From Nocardiopsis alborubida (GTDB lineage: Bacteria > Actinomycetota > Actinomycetes > Streptosporangiales > Streptosporangiaceae), in NCBI RefSeq assembly GCF_012396365.1, contig NZ_JAAXPG010000040.1, positions 1 through 61,351 of the forward strand: 61,351 nucleotides of DNA, read 5' to 3'. Position numbers and translations under genes: made by a program. Of the stretch, positions 1 to 8,646 are shown piece by piece. The notes under the pieces are model-generated. The model saw only the letters and a list, made by a program, of their open reading frames with translations, ran no database searches and had not been told where the DNA came from. Each line of letters starts with the position of its first letter. Position 1 is the stretch's first letter.

Positions 1-27
1 CCACCCCCACCCCCAGAAGGAGACGAC

Positions 28-207
28 ATGTCGCGCGAGGACAAGAACAGCACCCGGGCCAAGGTCGAGGACGTCCTGGCCAGCGTCGACGAGAAGCAGC
101 TGGAGGAGCTGGGCGAGGCCGACGCCTACGGCGGCACCACCGTCCCCTGCGGCGTCGCCGTGAGCGTCGCGCTCTGCCCGACCACCAAGTGCACCAGCAA
201 GTGCTGA
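28..207 (+). CDS. Lanthipeptide precursor, haloduracin-beta-like (LanA2)
   Basis: This encodes a 59-residue class II lanthipeptide precursor, read directly from the DNA. The ATG follows a strong ribosome site (AGAAGGAGA). The leader (residues 1-36) is acidic, has the usual leader motif DEKQLEELGEAD and ends in a double-glycine site (AYGG) for a C39 peptidase. The 23-residue core starts TTVPC and ends VALCPTTKCTSKC. From memory, the mature beta peptide of haloduracin starts TTWPC and ends VALCPTTKCTSQC, and lichenicidin beta ends similarly, so this is the beta partner of a two-peptide lantibiotic. Four Cys (core 5, 14, 19, 23) face upstream Thr/Ser for up to four rings. The alpha precursor would lie left of the window. 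The two LanM and LanT genes downstream are the obvious processing enzymes. Confidence 0.93.
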   Translation: MSREDKNSTRAKVEDVLASVDEKQLEELGEADAYGGTTVPCGVAVSVALCPTTKCTSKC

Positions 208-235
208 CGACCGGCCTGGCGGTGCGTTCCTGACC

Positions 236-272
236 AGGCGGAGTGGGCGCCCCTCCGGGCCCCACTCCGCCT
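236..272 (+). terminator. Stem-loop between precursor and lanM (attenuator)
   Basis: A perfect 12-bp inverted repeat (AGGCGGAGTGGG with its complement) surrounds a 13-nt loop, 29 nt after the precursor stop. No T-run follows. Lantibiotic operons commonly carry such a partial terminator or RNA-stabilising hairpin, so that precursor exceeds enzyme. The attenuator role is inferred. Confidence 0.65.
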
Positions 273-340
273 AGGTCCCGTTACCCCGGGACCCGGGCCG
301 CCACGCTCGGCACCACCCGGACATTGGAGCCAGAGAAGCC

Positions 341-3300
341 TTGATATCACCAGCGAAGTTCTACCCCGAGTTCGACGGTGCCCAGGTCGAGGAGACCATC
401 ACGCCGCTGGCCCGGTACGACGGGGACGTCACCGCCCTGCTCTCCCGCCCCGGCCCCGTCGACGGGACGCCGCCCCCCAGCGGGGAGGTGCTCACCACCG
501 CACGCGTGTGGGCCGGCCAACCCGAGCGCTACCCCTTCCAGCGCCTGGTCAGGGACGCGGCCACCGGAATCGTCGACTCCGACCCCCTGCACGGGCACCG
601 CGACCTGTTCGACGATCCGGAGGAGGCCCTCGTCCAGCTCCTGGAGCGGACGGAGGCGCGCCTGGGCTCGTTCCACGCGCGCCCGCTCGTGGCCGCCCTC
701 AACCGCGCGCGCGTCCGCGGCGTGCTCGTCGGGGACACGCCCGCCGAACGCTACACCGACTTCGTCGAGCGGTCCCTGCGCTCCTCCGTCCAGGAGGTCA
801 GCGGTCTGGAGCTGCCCGTCCTCACCGACGTGACGCGCCTGGTCCTGCGCAACGCGGCCGAGAGCACGCGCGAGGCCTGTGCCCGCTTGGCCGCCGACCG
901 GGACCAGATAGCCGACGTGTTCGGCATCGCGGCCGACGACCGGCTCGTGTCCCTCGGCTCCTCCGACGGCGACACCCACCACCACGGACGCAGCGTCTCC
1001 GTGCTGACCTTCCGCTCCGGCAGACGCCTGGTCCACAAGCCCCGCGACGTCTCCTGCGAGTCCGCCTACCGGACCGTCGCCGAGGTGTTCAACACGCGTC
1101 TGGGCACGAGCCTGCCCTGCGCCCGGGTCCTGGAACGGGACGGCTACGGCTACGTCGAGCACGTGGAGTCCGAGGACGTCTCCGACATGATCCCCGGGTT
1201 CATGCGCGCCAGCGGTGAGCTCGCCGCGGTGCTGTACCTGTTCGACGCGCGCGACATGCACTTCGAGAACGTGCTGCCGACCCGGAGGGGCCCGCTCCCG
1301 ATCGACCTGGAGACCCTCTTCCACCAGGCGCGCGTCTACACCGGCCCCGTCCCCGAGACCCCGGGGAACGCGCACTCGGTGATCAGCCGGTCCGTGTACG
1401 GCACCGGGCTCCTGCCCCTGGTGATGTCCGGCAGGGACCCCGAGTCCGGACACGTCGACTTCGGCTTCCTCGGCGGCCAGGGCAGCGGCGTGGCACCCTT
1501 CCGGTCGATGCTCTTCGAGCGGCCCTTCACCGACGAGATGCGCCTGGTCCTGCGTTCGGGGACCCAGGAGGAGCGGAGCAGCGTCGTGGGGACGCTGTCT
1601 CCGGAGGAGACGCAGGACATCGGGGAGGAGATGGCCGAGGGGTTCACGCGTGTCTACCGCGCCGTCGCCGCCGACCCCGGACCGTGGGCCGACCTGCTGC
1701 GCCGGGTCGCGGCACGGGTCCGGGTCCGCTACGTGCACAACCCGACCGCGCTGTACGGCCAGGCCCTGCGGATGACCGCCGGGGCCAACCCGATGGACGA
1801 CCGGGAGGTGTACACCGCTCTGCTCAAACGCATCGCGATCCCCTCCAGGAGCGCGGGCCACGAGATCGTCCGCTCCGAGATCCGACAGCTCGCCGAGCGG
1901 GACGTCCCCTACTTCACCACCGCCGCCACGGGCACGGCTCTGGATGACGGCGACGGGAACCCGGTGGGCGTCGAGTTCGCGCAGACCCCGCTGGAGCGGG
2001 CGCTCGACAAGCTCCGGGGCATGGGCGAGAAGGACCTGGCCCTCCAGCGGACGCTGATCCACTCGGCCTTCGCCTCACGCTTCCCCGACAACCACCTCCT
2101 CCCGGCCTCCGCCGGCACAGGCGGCCCCGGCGGCCGGTCCCGACCGCGGGGCCGGACCGGCCCGGCGGAGCTGGCCGGGCGCATCGCCGACCGCCTCGTG
2201 GAGACGTCGCTGCCCGACCGGTTCACGTACCTGCCCCCGACCTGGATCGGGCCCCGCGTGTCCGCCGCTGCCCACCGCCCCTGGCCTCCGGGCGTGCTCG
2301 GCCTGGACCTGTACACCGGCCGGACCGGCCCCGCCCTGGCGCTGGCCGCGTCGGCCCGGGTGCTGGGCCGTGCCGACCACGGGGAGCTGGCGGAGCGGGT
2401 CTTCTCCGCCACCGCGGAGCTGGTCCGGACGATCCCCCGCGACAGTCGCGACATGGACGCGTTCGGCTGGAGCGGGTACACGGGCTCGGCCAGCCTCCTC
2501 TTCGGCCTGTGCGCCGCGGGCCGCCTCATGGAACGGCCGGACTGGGTCGAAGCCGCTCGGGACGCCGTGCCGCTCGTCACCGAGCGGATCGCGCCGCTCC
2601 CCTCCGAGGGGACCGCCCTGGACGTCGTCGACGGGCTCGCCGGCGTCCTGCTCTGCCTGTCCGCCGTCGGCGGTCCGGCGGCCGAGGCCGCGACCGCCTC
2701 CCTGACGGACAGGCTCCTCACCGCCCTGGCCGACGGCGGGCGGCACCCGGTCCTGAACCAGTCCGGATTCGCCCACGGAGTCAGCGGTCTGATCCACACC
2801 CTGGTCAGGGTCGGTCCGCTGCTGCCCGAGGACCGGCGCCCCGCGGTCACGCGGACCCTCCACGGGCTCGTCGACGGCCTCGGGCGCTTCCACGTGCCGG
2901 AGGAGGACAACTGGTTCTCCAACACCGCGACCCCCCGGTCGTTCTCCAGCGGCTGGTGCCACGGATCGGCCGGTATCGCCCTCGCCCTGAACTCGTTCCA
3001 CGGGCTCACGGGCGACCCCGGGGTCCTGCGCCTGCGCGACACCGCCGTGCGCACCACCCTGCGCAACGGCTTCGGCCGCAATCTCACCTGGTGCCACGGG
3101 GACCTCGGAAACCACGCCATCCTCACCGAGATCTCGCGCGGCGCAGGCGGGGAGTGGCTCCTGCCCGAGATCGCCGCCGCCGAGGAACGGTGGCTGAACG
3201 CGGAGGTGATCGAGCGCAAGAACGCCGACACCAGGAGCCGCTACGCGCACACCTCCAGTCTCATGGTCGGTACCGCCGGGATCCTCCTCCACCTGCTCCG

Positions 3301-3367
3301 CCGCGTCGACCCCGCGCTGGCCCTGTCCCTGGTCACCCTCACCCCCGGAGGCGAAAGTGCTACCTGA
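341..3367 (+). CDS. lanM: Class II lanthipeptide synthetase LanM (first copy)
   Basis: A bifunctional LanM of 1008 residues, normal for the family. It dehydrates Ser/Thr in the precursor, then adds Cys thiols to form lanthionines. The N-terminal DUF4135 dehydratase shows DTHHHGR at 211-217 (the Asp/His elimination site), Lys233 in VHKPRD, and the kinase-like set Asp305-Asn310 (DMHFEN) and Asp322 (IDLE). The C-terminal LanC cyclase domain has zinc ligands Cys873 (GWCHG) and Cys918-His919 (TWCHG). The start is a TTG with a modest AGAAG site. The stop overlaps the GTG of lanT, so the two are translationally coupled. Whether this copy serves the alpha or beta peptide cannot be read from sequence; its position next to the beta precursor favours beta. 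Confidence 0.95.
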   Translation: MISPAKFYPEFDGAQVEETITPLARYDGDVTALLSRPGPVDGTPPPSGEVLTTARVWAGQPERYPFQRLVRDAATGIVDSDPLHGHRDLFDDPEEALVQLLERTEARLGSFHARPLVAALNRARVRGVLVGDTPAERYTDFVERSLRSSVQEVSGLELPVLTDVTRLVLRNAAESTREACARLAADRDQIADVFGIAADDRLVSLGSSDGDTHHHGRSVSVLTFRSGRRLVHKPRDVSCESAYRTVAEVFNTRLGTSLPCARVLERDGYGYVEHVESEDVSDMIPGFMRASGELAAVLYLFDARDMHFENVLPTRRGPLPIDLETLFHQARVYTGPVPETPGNAHSVISRSVYGTGLLPLVMSGRDPESGHVDFGFLGGQGSGVAPFRSMLFERPFTDEMRLVLRSGTQEERSSVVGTLSPEETQDIGEEMAEGFTRVYRAVAADPGPWADLLRRVAARVRVRYVHNPTALYGQALRMTAGANPMDDREVYTALLKRIAIPSRSAGHEIVRSEIRQLAERDVPYFTTAATGTALDDGDGNPVGVEFAQTPLERALDKLRGMGEKDLALQRTLIHSAFASRFPDNHLLPASAGTGGPGGRSRPRGRTGPAELAGRIADRLVETSLPDRFTYLPPTWIGPRVSAAAHRPWPPGVLGLDLYTGRTGPALALAASARVLGRADHGELAERVFSATAELVRTIPRDSRDMDAFGWSGYTGSASLLFGLCAAGRLMERPDWVEAARDAVPLVTERIAPLPSEGTALDVVDGLAGVLLCLSAVGGPAAEAATASLTDRLLTALADGGRHPVLNQSGFAHGVSGLIHTLVRVGPLLPEDRRPAVTRTLHGLVDGLGRFHVPEEDNWFSNTATPRSFSSGWCHGSAGIALALNSFHGLTGDPGVLRLRDTAVRTTLRNGFGRNLTWCHGDLGNHAILTEISRGAGGEWLLPEIAAAEERWLNAEVIERKNADTRSRYAHTSSLMVGTAGILLHLLRRVDPALALSLVTLTPGGESAT

Positions 3368-5534
3368 CCCCCTGTCCCTGTTCAGACCCCGCGTGCCGAC
3401 GATCACGCAGGTCACACAGACCGAGTGCGGCCTGTGCTCCTCCATCGCCATGCTGCGCTACCACGGGCGGGAGGAGGACCTGTCCACCGCGCGCGCGTCG
3501 ATGGACGCCGGGCGGGACGGGCTCAGCGCCACCCAGCTGGCCCGCTTCCTGCGCAGCCGCGGGATGGACGCACGGCTGTTCCGGGCCGAGAGCGTCACCC
3601 CTCTGGAGCAGTTCGACAGCCCGGTGATCCTCTACTGGGAGAACTTCCACTTCCTCGTCCTGGAGAGCTTCGACGGCAAGCGCGCGGTCGTGATGGACCC
3701 GGCCGTAGGACGGCGCCACCTGACCCGGGCGGAGCTGGAGGAGGGGTTCAGCAACATCCTGATCACCGCCGAGCCCACCGAGGAGTTCGAACGGTTCCGG
3801 GCCAGGCCCTTCGCGGAGTGGCGCAACATCCCGCTGCTCGCGGAGGGCTCGCGCAGGAGGATCCTGCTCGTCGCCCTCCTGTCCCTGGGTGGGTACGGCG
3901 CCGTGCTCGGCATCCCCACGCTCACCCAGTGGGCGGTGGACAGGTACACGACCTGGCAGAGCCTGGGCGACCTCGCGACCGTGGTGGCGGTGATCCTCAG
4001 CGTCGCCGTGGGCTTCTTCGCCCTCCAACTGGTCCGGATCACGGTGCTGTCGGGGCTGGTCGGCCTGCTCGGCAAGCACCTGATGACCCACACCTTCACG
4101 AAGCTGCTGTCCCTGCCCTACCGCTTCTTCACCACGCGGCAACCGGGTGAGCTGCTGTTCCGGATGAGCACGGTCAACTCCGTCCGCGACCTGCTGTCCT
4201 CCCGGCTGGCGCAGGGGATCCTGGACGCCGGGACGCTGGTGTGCGTCACCGTCTACCTGTTCGTCGTGGAGTGGAGACTGGGGCTGATCGCGTTCACGCT
4301 CTTCCTCCTCAACGCCTTCCACCTGCTGAGGACCCGGACCCGCGTGCTGGAGGTCGTGGACGCGGAACTGGCCCAGCTCAGCAAGAGCCAGTCGACGCAG
4401 CTCGACGCGATCGTCTCGGTGCCGTCGATCAAGATGGGCGGTTACTCCCAGGAGTTCCTCGACTCCTGGGGCCAGACCTACGCGGCCTCGGTGGAGGCCA
4501 TGAAGGCGCGGATGCGGCTCCAGCAGGGCCGTATCGGCGGCGTCACCAGCACCACGCAGATGTTCGGCCCGCTGCTGCTCCTTATGGCCAGCCTCTACAT
4601 GGTCGGCCAGGGCAGCATCACCCTGGGCGCGGCCATCGCGGTCCAGGCGGTGTCCGCCACGTACTTCTCCCTGGCCTCGTCGGTCTTCCAGACCTACACG
4701 GAGTTCACCGAGGCGTCCCGGTACATGGCCCGGATCAACGACATCGCCATCACCCCCTCGGAGTCGCCCGGCGGCTCCCTGACCACGATCGACAAGCCCT
4801 CGATCCGCCTGCGGAACGTGAACTTCCGTTACACCAAGCACAGCGACTTCGTCGTCCGCGACGTGTCCCTCGACATCGAGGCGGGCGCCAAGGTCGCCCT
4901 CGTCGGCTCCTCCGGATCCGGGAAGTCCACGCTGGGCCGCATCGTCTGCGGCCTGTACGAACCCACCCACGGCCAGATGCAGCTCGACGGACGCGACGTG
5001 CGCGAGTACCGGCGCGACGCGTTCCGCCGGATGGTCGGCTACATCCCCCAAGAGGTGCACCTGCACAACCGCACCCTCATGGAGAACCTCACCTTCGGCC
5101 AGGACATCTCCGAGGACCGCGTCCGCGAGTACTGCGAGGCGGTCGGCATCCTCGACTTCCTGGAGGACCTGCCCATGGGCCTCAAGACGGTGGTGTCGGA
5201 GATGGGGGCCAACTTCTCCGGCGGGCAGCGGCAGCGCCTGGCCATCGTCCGCGCCCTCCTCCAGCGCCCCAAGATCCTCGTCCTGGACGAGGCCACAGCC
5301 TCGCTGGACACCATCAACGAGCGCCGCGTGTCCCGCATCTTCCAGGAGATCGGAGCCACCCAGCTGATCATCGCCCACCGGCTGGCGACCATCCGGTCCG
5401 CCGACGACATCTACGTCCTCGACCACGGCCGCGTGGTCGAGCAGGGCAACCACGAGCACCTGATCAGACAGGGCTCCGTGTACGCGAACCTCTACGCCGA
5501 CCTTTCCGCCAACACCCCCGGAGGTACCCGGTGA
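3357..5534 (+). CDS. lanT: Peptidase-containing ABC exporter LanT
   Basis: A 725-residue bacteriocin exporter that removes the leader after the double glycine and exports the peptide. The N-terminal C39 peptidase domain has Cys24 (TQTECGLC), His98 (FHFLVLE) and Asp114 (MDPAVG), so protease activity should be intact. A six-helix ABC membrane domain follows (about 165-450). The C-terminal nucleotide-binding domain has Walker A at 517-525 (GSSGSGKST), signature FSGGQRQR at 620-627, Walker B LVLDEA ending at Asp644-Glu645, and the H-loop IAHRL. The GTG start has GGAGG upstream and overlaps the lanM stop by 11 nt. The 3' end overlaps the next lanM (GTGA). It matches the AYGG site of the precursor at 28-207. 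Confidence 0.95.
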   Translation: MLPDPLSLFRPRVPTITQVTQTECGLCSSIAMLRYHGREEDLSTARASMDAGRDGLSATQLARFLRSRGMDARLFRAESVTPLEQFDSPVILYWENFHFLVLESFDGKRAVVMDPAVGRRHLTRAELEEGFSNILITAEPTEEFERFRARPFAEWRNIPLLAEGSRRRILLVALLSLGGYGAVLGIPTLTQWAVDRYTTWQSLGDLATVVAVILSVAVGFFALQLVRITVLSGLVGLLGKHLMTHTFTKLLSLPYRFFTTRQPGELLFRMSTVNSVRDLLSSRLAQGILDAGTLVCVTVYLFVVEWRLGLIAFTLFLLNAFHLLRTRTRVLEVVDAELAQLSKSQSTQLDAIVSVPSIKMGGYSQEFLDSWGQTYAASVEAMKARMRLQQGRIGGVTSTTQMFGPLLLLMASLYMVGQGSITLGAAIAVQAVSATYFSLASSVFQTYTEFTEASRYMARINDIAITPSESPGGSLTTIDKPSIRLRNVNFRYTKHSDFVVRDVSLDIEAGAKVALVGSSGSGKSTLGRIVCGLYEPTHGQMQLDGRDVREYRRDAFRRMVGYIPQEVHLHNRTLMENLTFGQDISEDRVREYCEAVGILDFLEDLPMGLKTVVSEMGANFSGGQRQRLAIVRALLQRPKILVLDEATASLDTINERRVSRIFQEIGATQLIIAHRLATIRSADDIYVLDHGRVVEQGNHEHLIRQGSVYANLYADLSANTPGGTR

Positions 5535-8290
5535 AGACCCAGGTCCCGGACTTCATGGTCCCGGCCTTCGCCCCCTTCCACCTGCGGGTCCTGCCCCGCG
5601 AGCGGGTGGCCGAGCGTCTCCGCGGCCCCGTCTGCGAGGTCGCCCTCCCCGGACACGTCGACGGCGTCCTCGACACCGTCTGGCAGGGCCTGGCCGACAC
5701 GGTCGAAGAACAGGCGTACCGGACCCTGATCGGCGCCTTCCACTCCTTCCGCGAGGCGGAGGGGCTGCCGATGTCGACGGAGAGCGACACCGCCCTGAGG
5801 CGCTTCACCGCGCACCTGGACCGGGACGGCACGGCCGGGGCCCTGCTCGACGCGCACCCCGTCCTGCGGGAGCGGCTGGAGACGATCCTGGCCAACTCCC
5901 TCGACGCCCACACCGACCTGTTCACCTCCTACGCCCGCGACCTCCCGGTCCTGCGCGAAAACGGCCTGGTCAGCGCCGAGGGACGGGTCACGGACGTCTT
6001 CGCCACCGGATCCGACCCGCACAACGACAACCGGCAGGTGTTCGGTCTGCGCCTCGCGGACGGCGGGCGGATCGTGTTCAAGCCCCGGCCCCTGGTCGCC
6101 GACGACTTCGTCCGGGACCTGTACCGGGTCGCCGAACCCCACCTGAGGCACTCCCTGCTCGGGTGCGTGCCCCGGTCGGTGACCGTCGGGGACCACGGAT
6201 GGCAGAGCTTCGTGGCTCCTGAGCCGATGGAGACCGCGGACCAGCCGCCCCGTTACTACTACCGCTTCGGCGCCCTGTGCGCCCTGTTCGGTTCCATCGG
6301 CGCGGGCGACCTGCACGACGAGAACGTCCTCGCGCACGGTGAGACGCCCTGCGTCCTCGACACCGAGACCATGGTGCGCCCCAACCCCGACGCCGGCGAC
6401 GACGGTCTGACCACCACCCTGGGCAACCAGCTCAAGCTGTCCGTGGTCTCCACGATGCTGGTGCCCAACAGGCACCCGGGATCACGCATCGACGTGCTCA
6501 TGGCGGGGGTCGGCGTACAGGGCGAGCAGGCCTCCTCCCAGCTGGAGCGCCCCGCCATCGTCCACCAGCGCAGCGACGCCGTCCAGGTCCGGTGGGAGAA
6601 GGTCACCTACCGGCACAAGGACAACCTGCCCAGACTCGGGGACCAGGCCCTGGGCTCCACCGACCACTACGGCGACATCATCGAGGGCTACCTCGACGCG
6701 CTCGGGGCGGTGCGCGGCGACGGGCTGCGGGCCGTCCTGGACGACTACCCCGACCTCCCCGTCCGCGTGCTCGTCCGCTCCACGATGGTCTACAGCCGCT
6801 TCGCCGACGCGGCCACGCATCCGAGGTACCTGGTCCGGCCGGAGGAGGCGGAGCGCGTGCTCGGCCTCCTCGGCCACTACCCGAAGCACCTGCCCCGGGA
6901 GGGCGCCGACTACATCCGCGGAGAGGAACTGCGGGCCCTCGCCACAGGCAACATCCCGTACTTCATGACACGGGGCGCGTCGAGGGAGCTGGCCACGCCC
7001 GAGAGCAGTTTCCCCGACGCCTACGCGACCAGCCCGCTGGACTACGCCCGCGAGGGCCTGCGGCTCAACGCCGAGCGCAGCGACCTCTACCACCGGTTCG
7101 TGATGGAGGAGTGCTTCAGCGAGGTCCTGGGGGAGGACTCCCCCGCGGGCCTGTGGGAGCACAGCGTGTTCCGGCAGACGGGCCCCGCACCCGTGCCGGG
7201 CTCGTGGTGGAAGGGGATCGCCGAGCGAATCCACCGGATCGGGGTCACCTTCGAGGGCGGGGACGGCCCCGAGACGGGGTGGCTGTGCGGCGCGGGCCCC
7301 GACCGGGACGCCTTCACCGTCAACCCCGGCCACCTGGTGTCGTTCCACGACCTCGGCGGCACCGTCGCCTTCCTCCAGCGGGCCGCGCGCGGCGACGAGC
7401 GCTGGCGCCCGGTGCACGGGAGCGCCGACCGGGGGCTGGACTCCCTGCTCGCGACCTACGGCGCGCCCCTGGTCCAGGTGCCCGAATCGGTGTTCACCGG
7501 CGACGCATCCCTGCTCATGACCCGGCCCGACCGCCTGGACGAGGACTGGCTCACCGGCCTCGTGGACAGGATCGACGCGCGCGCGGCCGCCGGCGCCGTG
7601 GACACCGACCTGGTCAGCGGTCCGGCCGGGGTCCTGATGACGCTGCTGGCCAAGCCCGAGGGCACGGTCCCGGTACCGCTGCTCCTGCGTCTGCGCGACC
7701 TGGCCGTCCCCCACGTCGGGCTGGAACGCGACCGCCCCTGGTTCGACCTGGCCCACGGCGAGCTCGGCCTGCGGTGGGCCGCGGCCCGAGCGGGGGGCGC
7801 CCTCGGCGACAGGGAGCTGGTCCGGAAGTCGGCCGACTGGGTCCGCGCCCGGGTGGAGGAGGGGGAGCACAGCCCCTCCCGCGGCTGGTGCAACGGCACC
7901 GCCGGACTACTGCTTGCCGCCGCCGAGATCGCCGCCACCGCCGACCGCGGGGAGTGGCTCTCCGGAAGGCTCCTGTCCGGTCTGGTCGACCGGGCCACCG
8001 ACCTCGGCGAGGGTCCGGTCGATCTGTCGGTGTGCCACGGCACCAGCGGGGTGGTCCAGTCCCTCCTGGCCGCCGCCCGCTCCCTGGACGCGCCCGCCCT
8101 GGTCGACCGGGCCCGCGAGTACCAGGAGGCCGTCATCGCGCGGATCCGACGGGAGGGCTTCTACACCGGCGCCGCGGGCCGCACCTCGCTCCTGGGCTAC
8201 ATGCTCGGCTGGTCCGGCGTCGGCGACACCGACCTCCTCCTGGGCACGTACGACGAGGACTCCCGGATCCCGGCGGCCCTCGCCCTGTGA
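5531..8290 (+). CDS. lanM: Class II lanthipeptide synthetase LanM (second copy)
   Basis: A second LanM of 919 residues, slightly short for the family and divergent from the first. The GTG start overlaps the lanT stop and has GGAGGT five bases before it; the frame is open upstream, but that part is only the lanT gene in another frame. Dehydratase residues are Asp162-Pro-His164, Lys184 (VFKPRP), Asp260-Asn265 (DLHDEN) and Asp277. The LanC-like domain has Cys787 (GWCNG, with Asn replacing the usual His or Tyr after Cys) and Cys835-His836 (VCHGTSG). Two-peptide lantibiotics of the haloduracin/lichenicidin type use one LanM per precursor. This gene therefore implies a second precursor, expected outside the left edge. 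Confidence 0.94.
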   Translation: MKTQVPDFMVPAFAPFHLRVLPRERVAERLRGPVCEVALPGHVDGVLDTVWQGLADTVEEQAYRTLIGAFHSFREAEGLPMSTESDTALRRFTAHLDRDGTAGALLDAHPVLRERLETILANSLDAHTDLFTSYARDLPVLRENGLVSAEGRVTDVFATGSDPHNDNRQVFGLRLADGGRIVFKPRPLVADDFVRDLYRVAEPHLRHSLLGCVPRSVTVGDHGWQSFVAPEPMETADQPPRYYYRFGALCALFGSIGAGDLHDENVLAHGETPCVLDTETMVRPNPDAGDDGLTTTLGNQLKLSVVSTMLVPNRHPGSRIDVLMAGVGVQGEQASSQLERPAIVHQRSDAVQVRWEKVTYRHKDNLPRLGDQALGSTDHYGDIIEGYLDALGAVRGDGLRAVLDDYPDLPVRVLVRSTMVYSRFADAATHPRYLVRPEEAERVLGLLGHYPKHLPREGADYIRGEELRALATGNIPYFMTRGASRELATPESSFPDAYATSPLDYAREGLRLNAERSDLYHRFVMEECFSEVLGEDSPAGLWEHSVFRQTGPAPVPGSWWKGIAERIHRIGVTFEGGDGPETGWLCGAGPDRDAFTVNPGHLVSFHDLGGTVAFLQRAARGDERWRPVHGSADRGLDSLLATYGAPLVQVPESVFTGDASLLMTRPDRLDEDWLTGLVDRIDARAAAGAVDTDLVSGPAGVLMTLLAKPEGTVPVPLLLRLRDLAVPHVGLERDRPWFDLAHGELGLRWAAARAGGALGDRELVRKSADWVRARVEEGEHSPSRGWCNGTAGLLLAAAEIAATADRGEWLSGRLLSGLVDRATDLGEGPVDLSVCHGTSGVVQSLLAAARSLDAPALVDRAREYQEAVIARIRREGFYTGAAGRTSLLGYMLGWSGVGDTDLLLGTYDEDSRIPAALAL

Positions 8291-8370
8291 GAAGCGCGTG
8301 TGAAGCAGACGGGAAACGATGGCGTGAGAGACCGACAGAGAAGACAGGGAGAGACGAAGGAATGCTCCAC

Positions 8371-8556
8371 ATGAACACGAAGAAGAAGGACGGCAAGCGC
8401 TACGGGCTCCCGGCGACCGTGTTCGTCCTCGGCATCGCCGCCACGGGGGTCGCCGCCCAGCAGCCGGACAACAACCCCGTCACCTTCGCCCTCCTGGGTG
8501 CGACGCTGCTCCTCGGCGCCCTGAGCTACTGGTTCGCCAACCGGAGCGGTGCCTGA
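8371..8556 (+). CDS. Small two-helix membrane protein, possible immunity peptide
   Basis: A 61-residue protein with a lysine-rich start (MNTKKKDGKRYG) and two hydrophobic segments (about 13-29 and 38-56). I chose the ATG at 8371 because GAAGGA lies nine bases before it; an in-frame ATG at 8362 sits right on that site. It belongs to no family I recognise. Its place between the second lanM and an ABC transporter, in the operon direction, suggests producer self-protection of the LanI or LanH kind. That role is only inferred from context. Confidence 0.6.
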   Translation: MNTKKKDGKRYGLPATVFVLGIAATGVAAQQPDNNPVTFALLGATLLLGALSYWFANRSGA

Positions 8557-8620
8557 CCACAGGCCGGGAGGCGCCGCCTCCCGGTCTGTGGGCGGGTGCC
8601 CCGGGCCGGGGCACCCGCCC
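8557..8620 (+). terminator. Two back-to-back hairpins after the biosynthetic genes
   Basis: The first stem (8557-8573 with 8575-8591) is 17 bp with one G-U pair. The second (8590-8604 with 8606-8620) is a perfect 15-bp GC-rich palindrome. Their arms overlap by two bases, so they could be mutually exclusive. No T-tract follows. They probably terminate or attenuate transcription between the biosynthetic genes and the ABC pair. Confidence 0.6.
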
Positions 8621-8646
8621 GCCACACCCTGAGAAAGCAGGTTCCT

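Noticed and set aside
341..2062. A long minus-strand frame opposite lanM.
   Set aside because: Gly/Val/Ala-rich shadow with no ribosome site; lanM residues are clear on the plus strand.
4241..5530. The upstream extension of the second lanM frame.
   Set aside because: It is lanT read in another frame; the GTG at 5531 has a GGAGGT site and the LanM sequence begins there.
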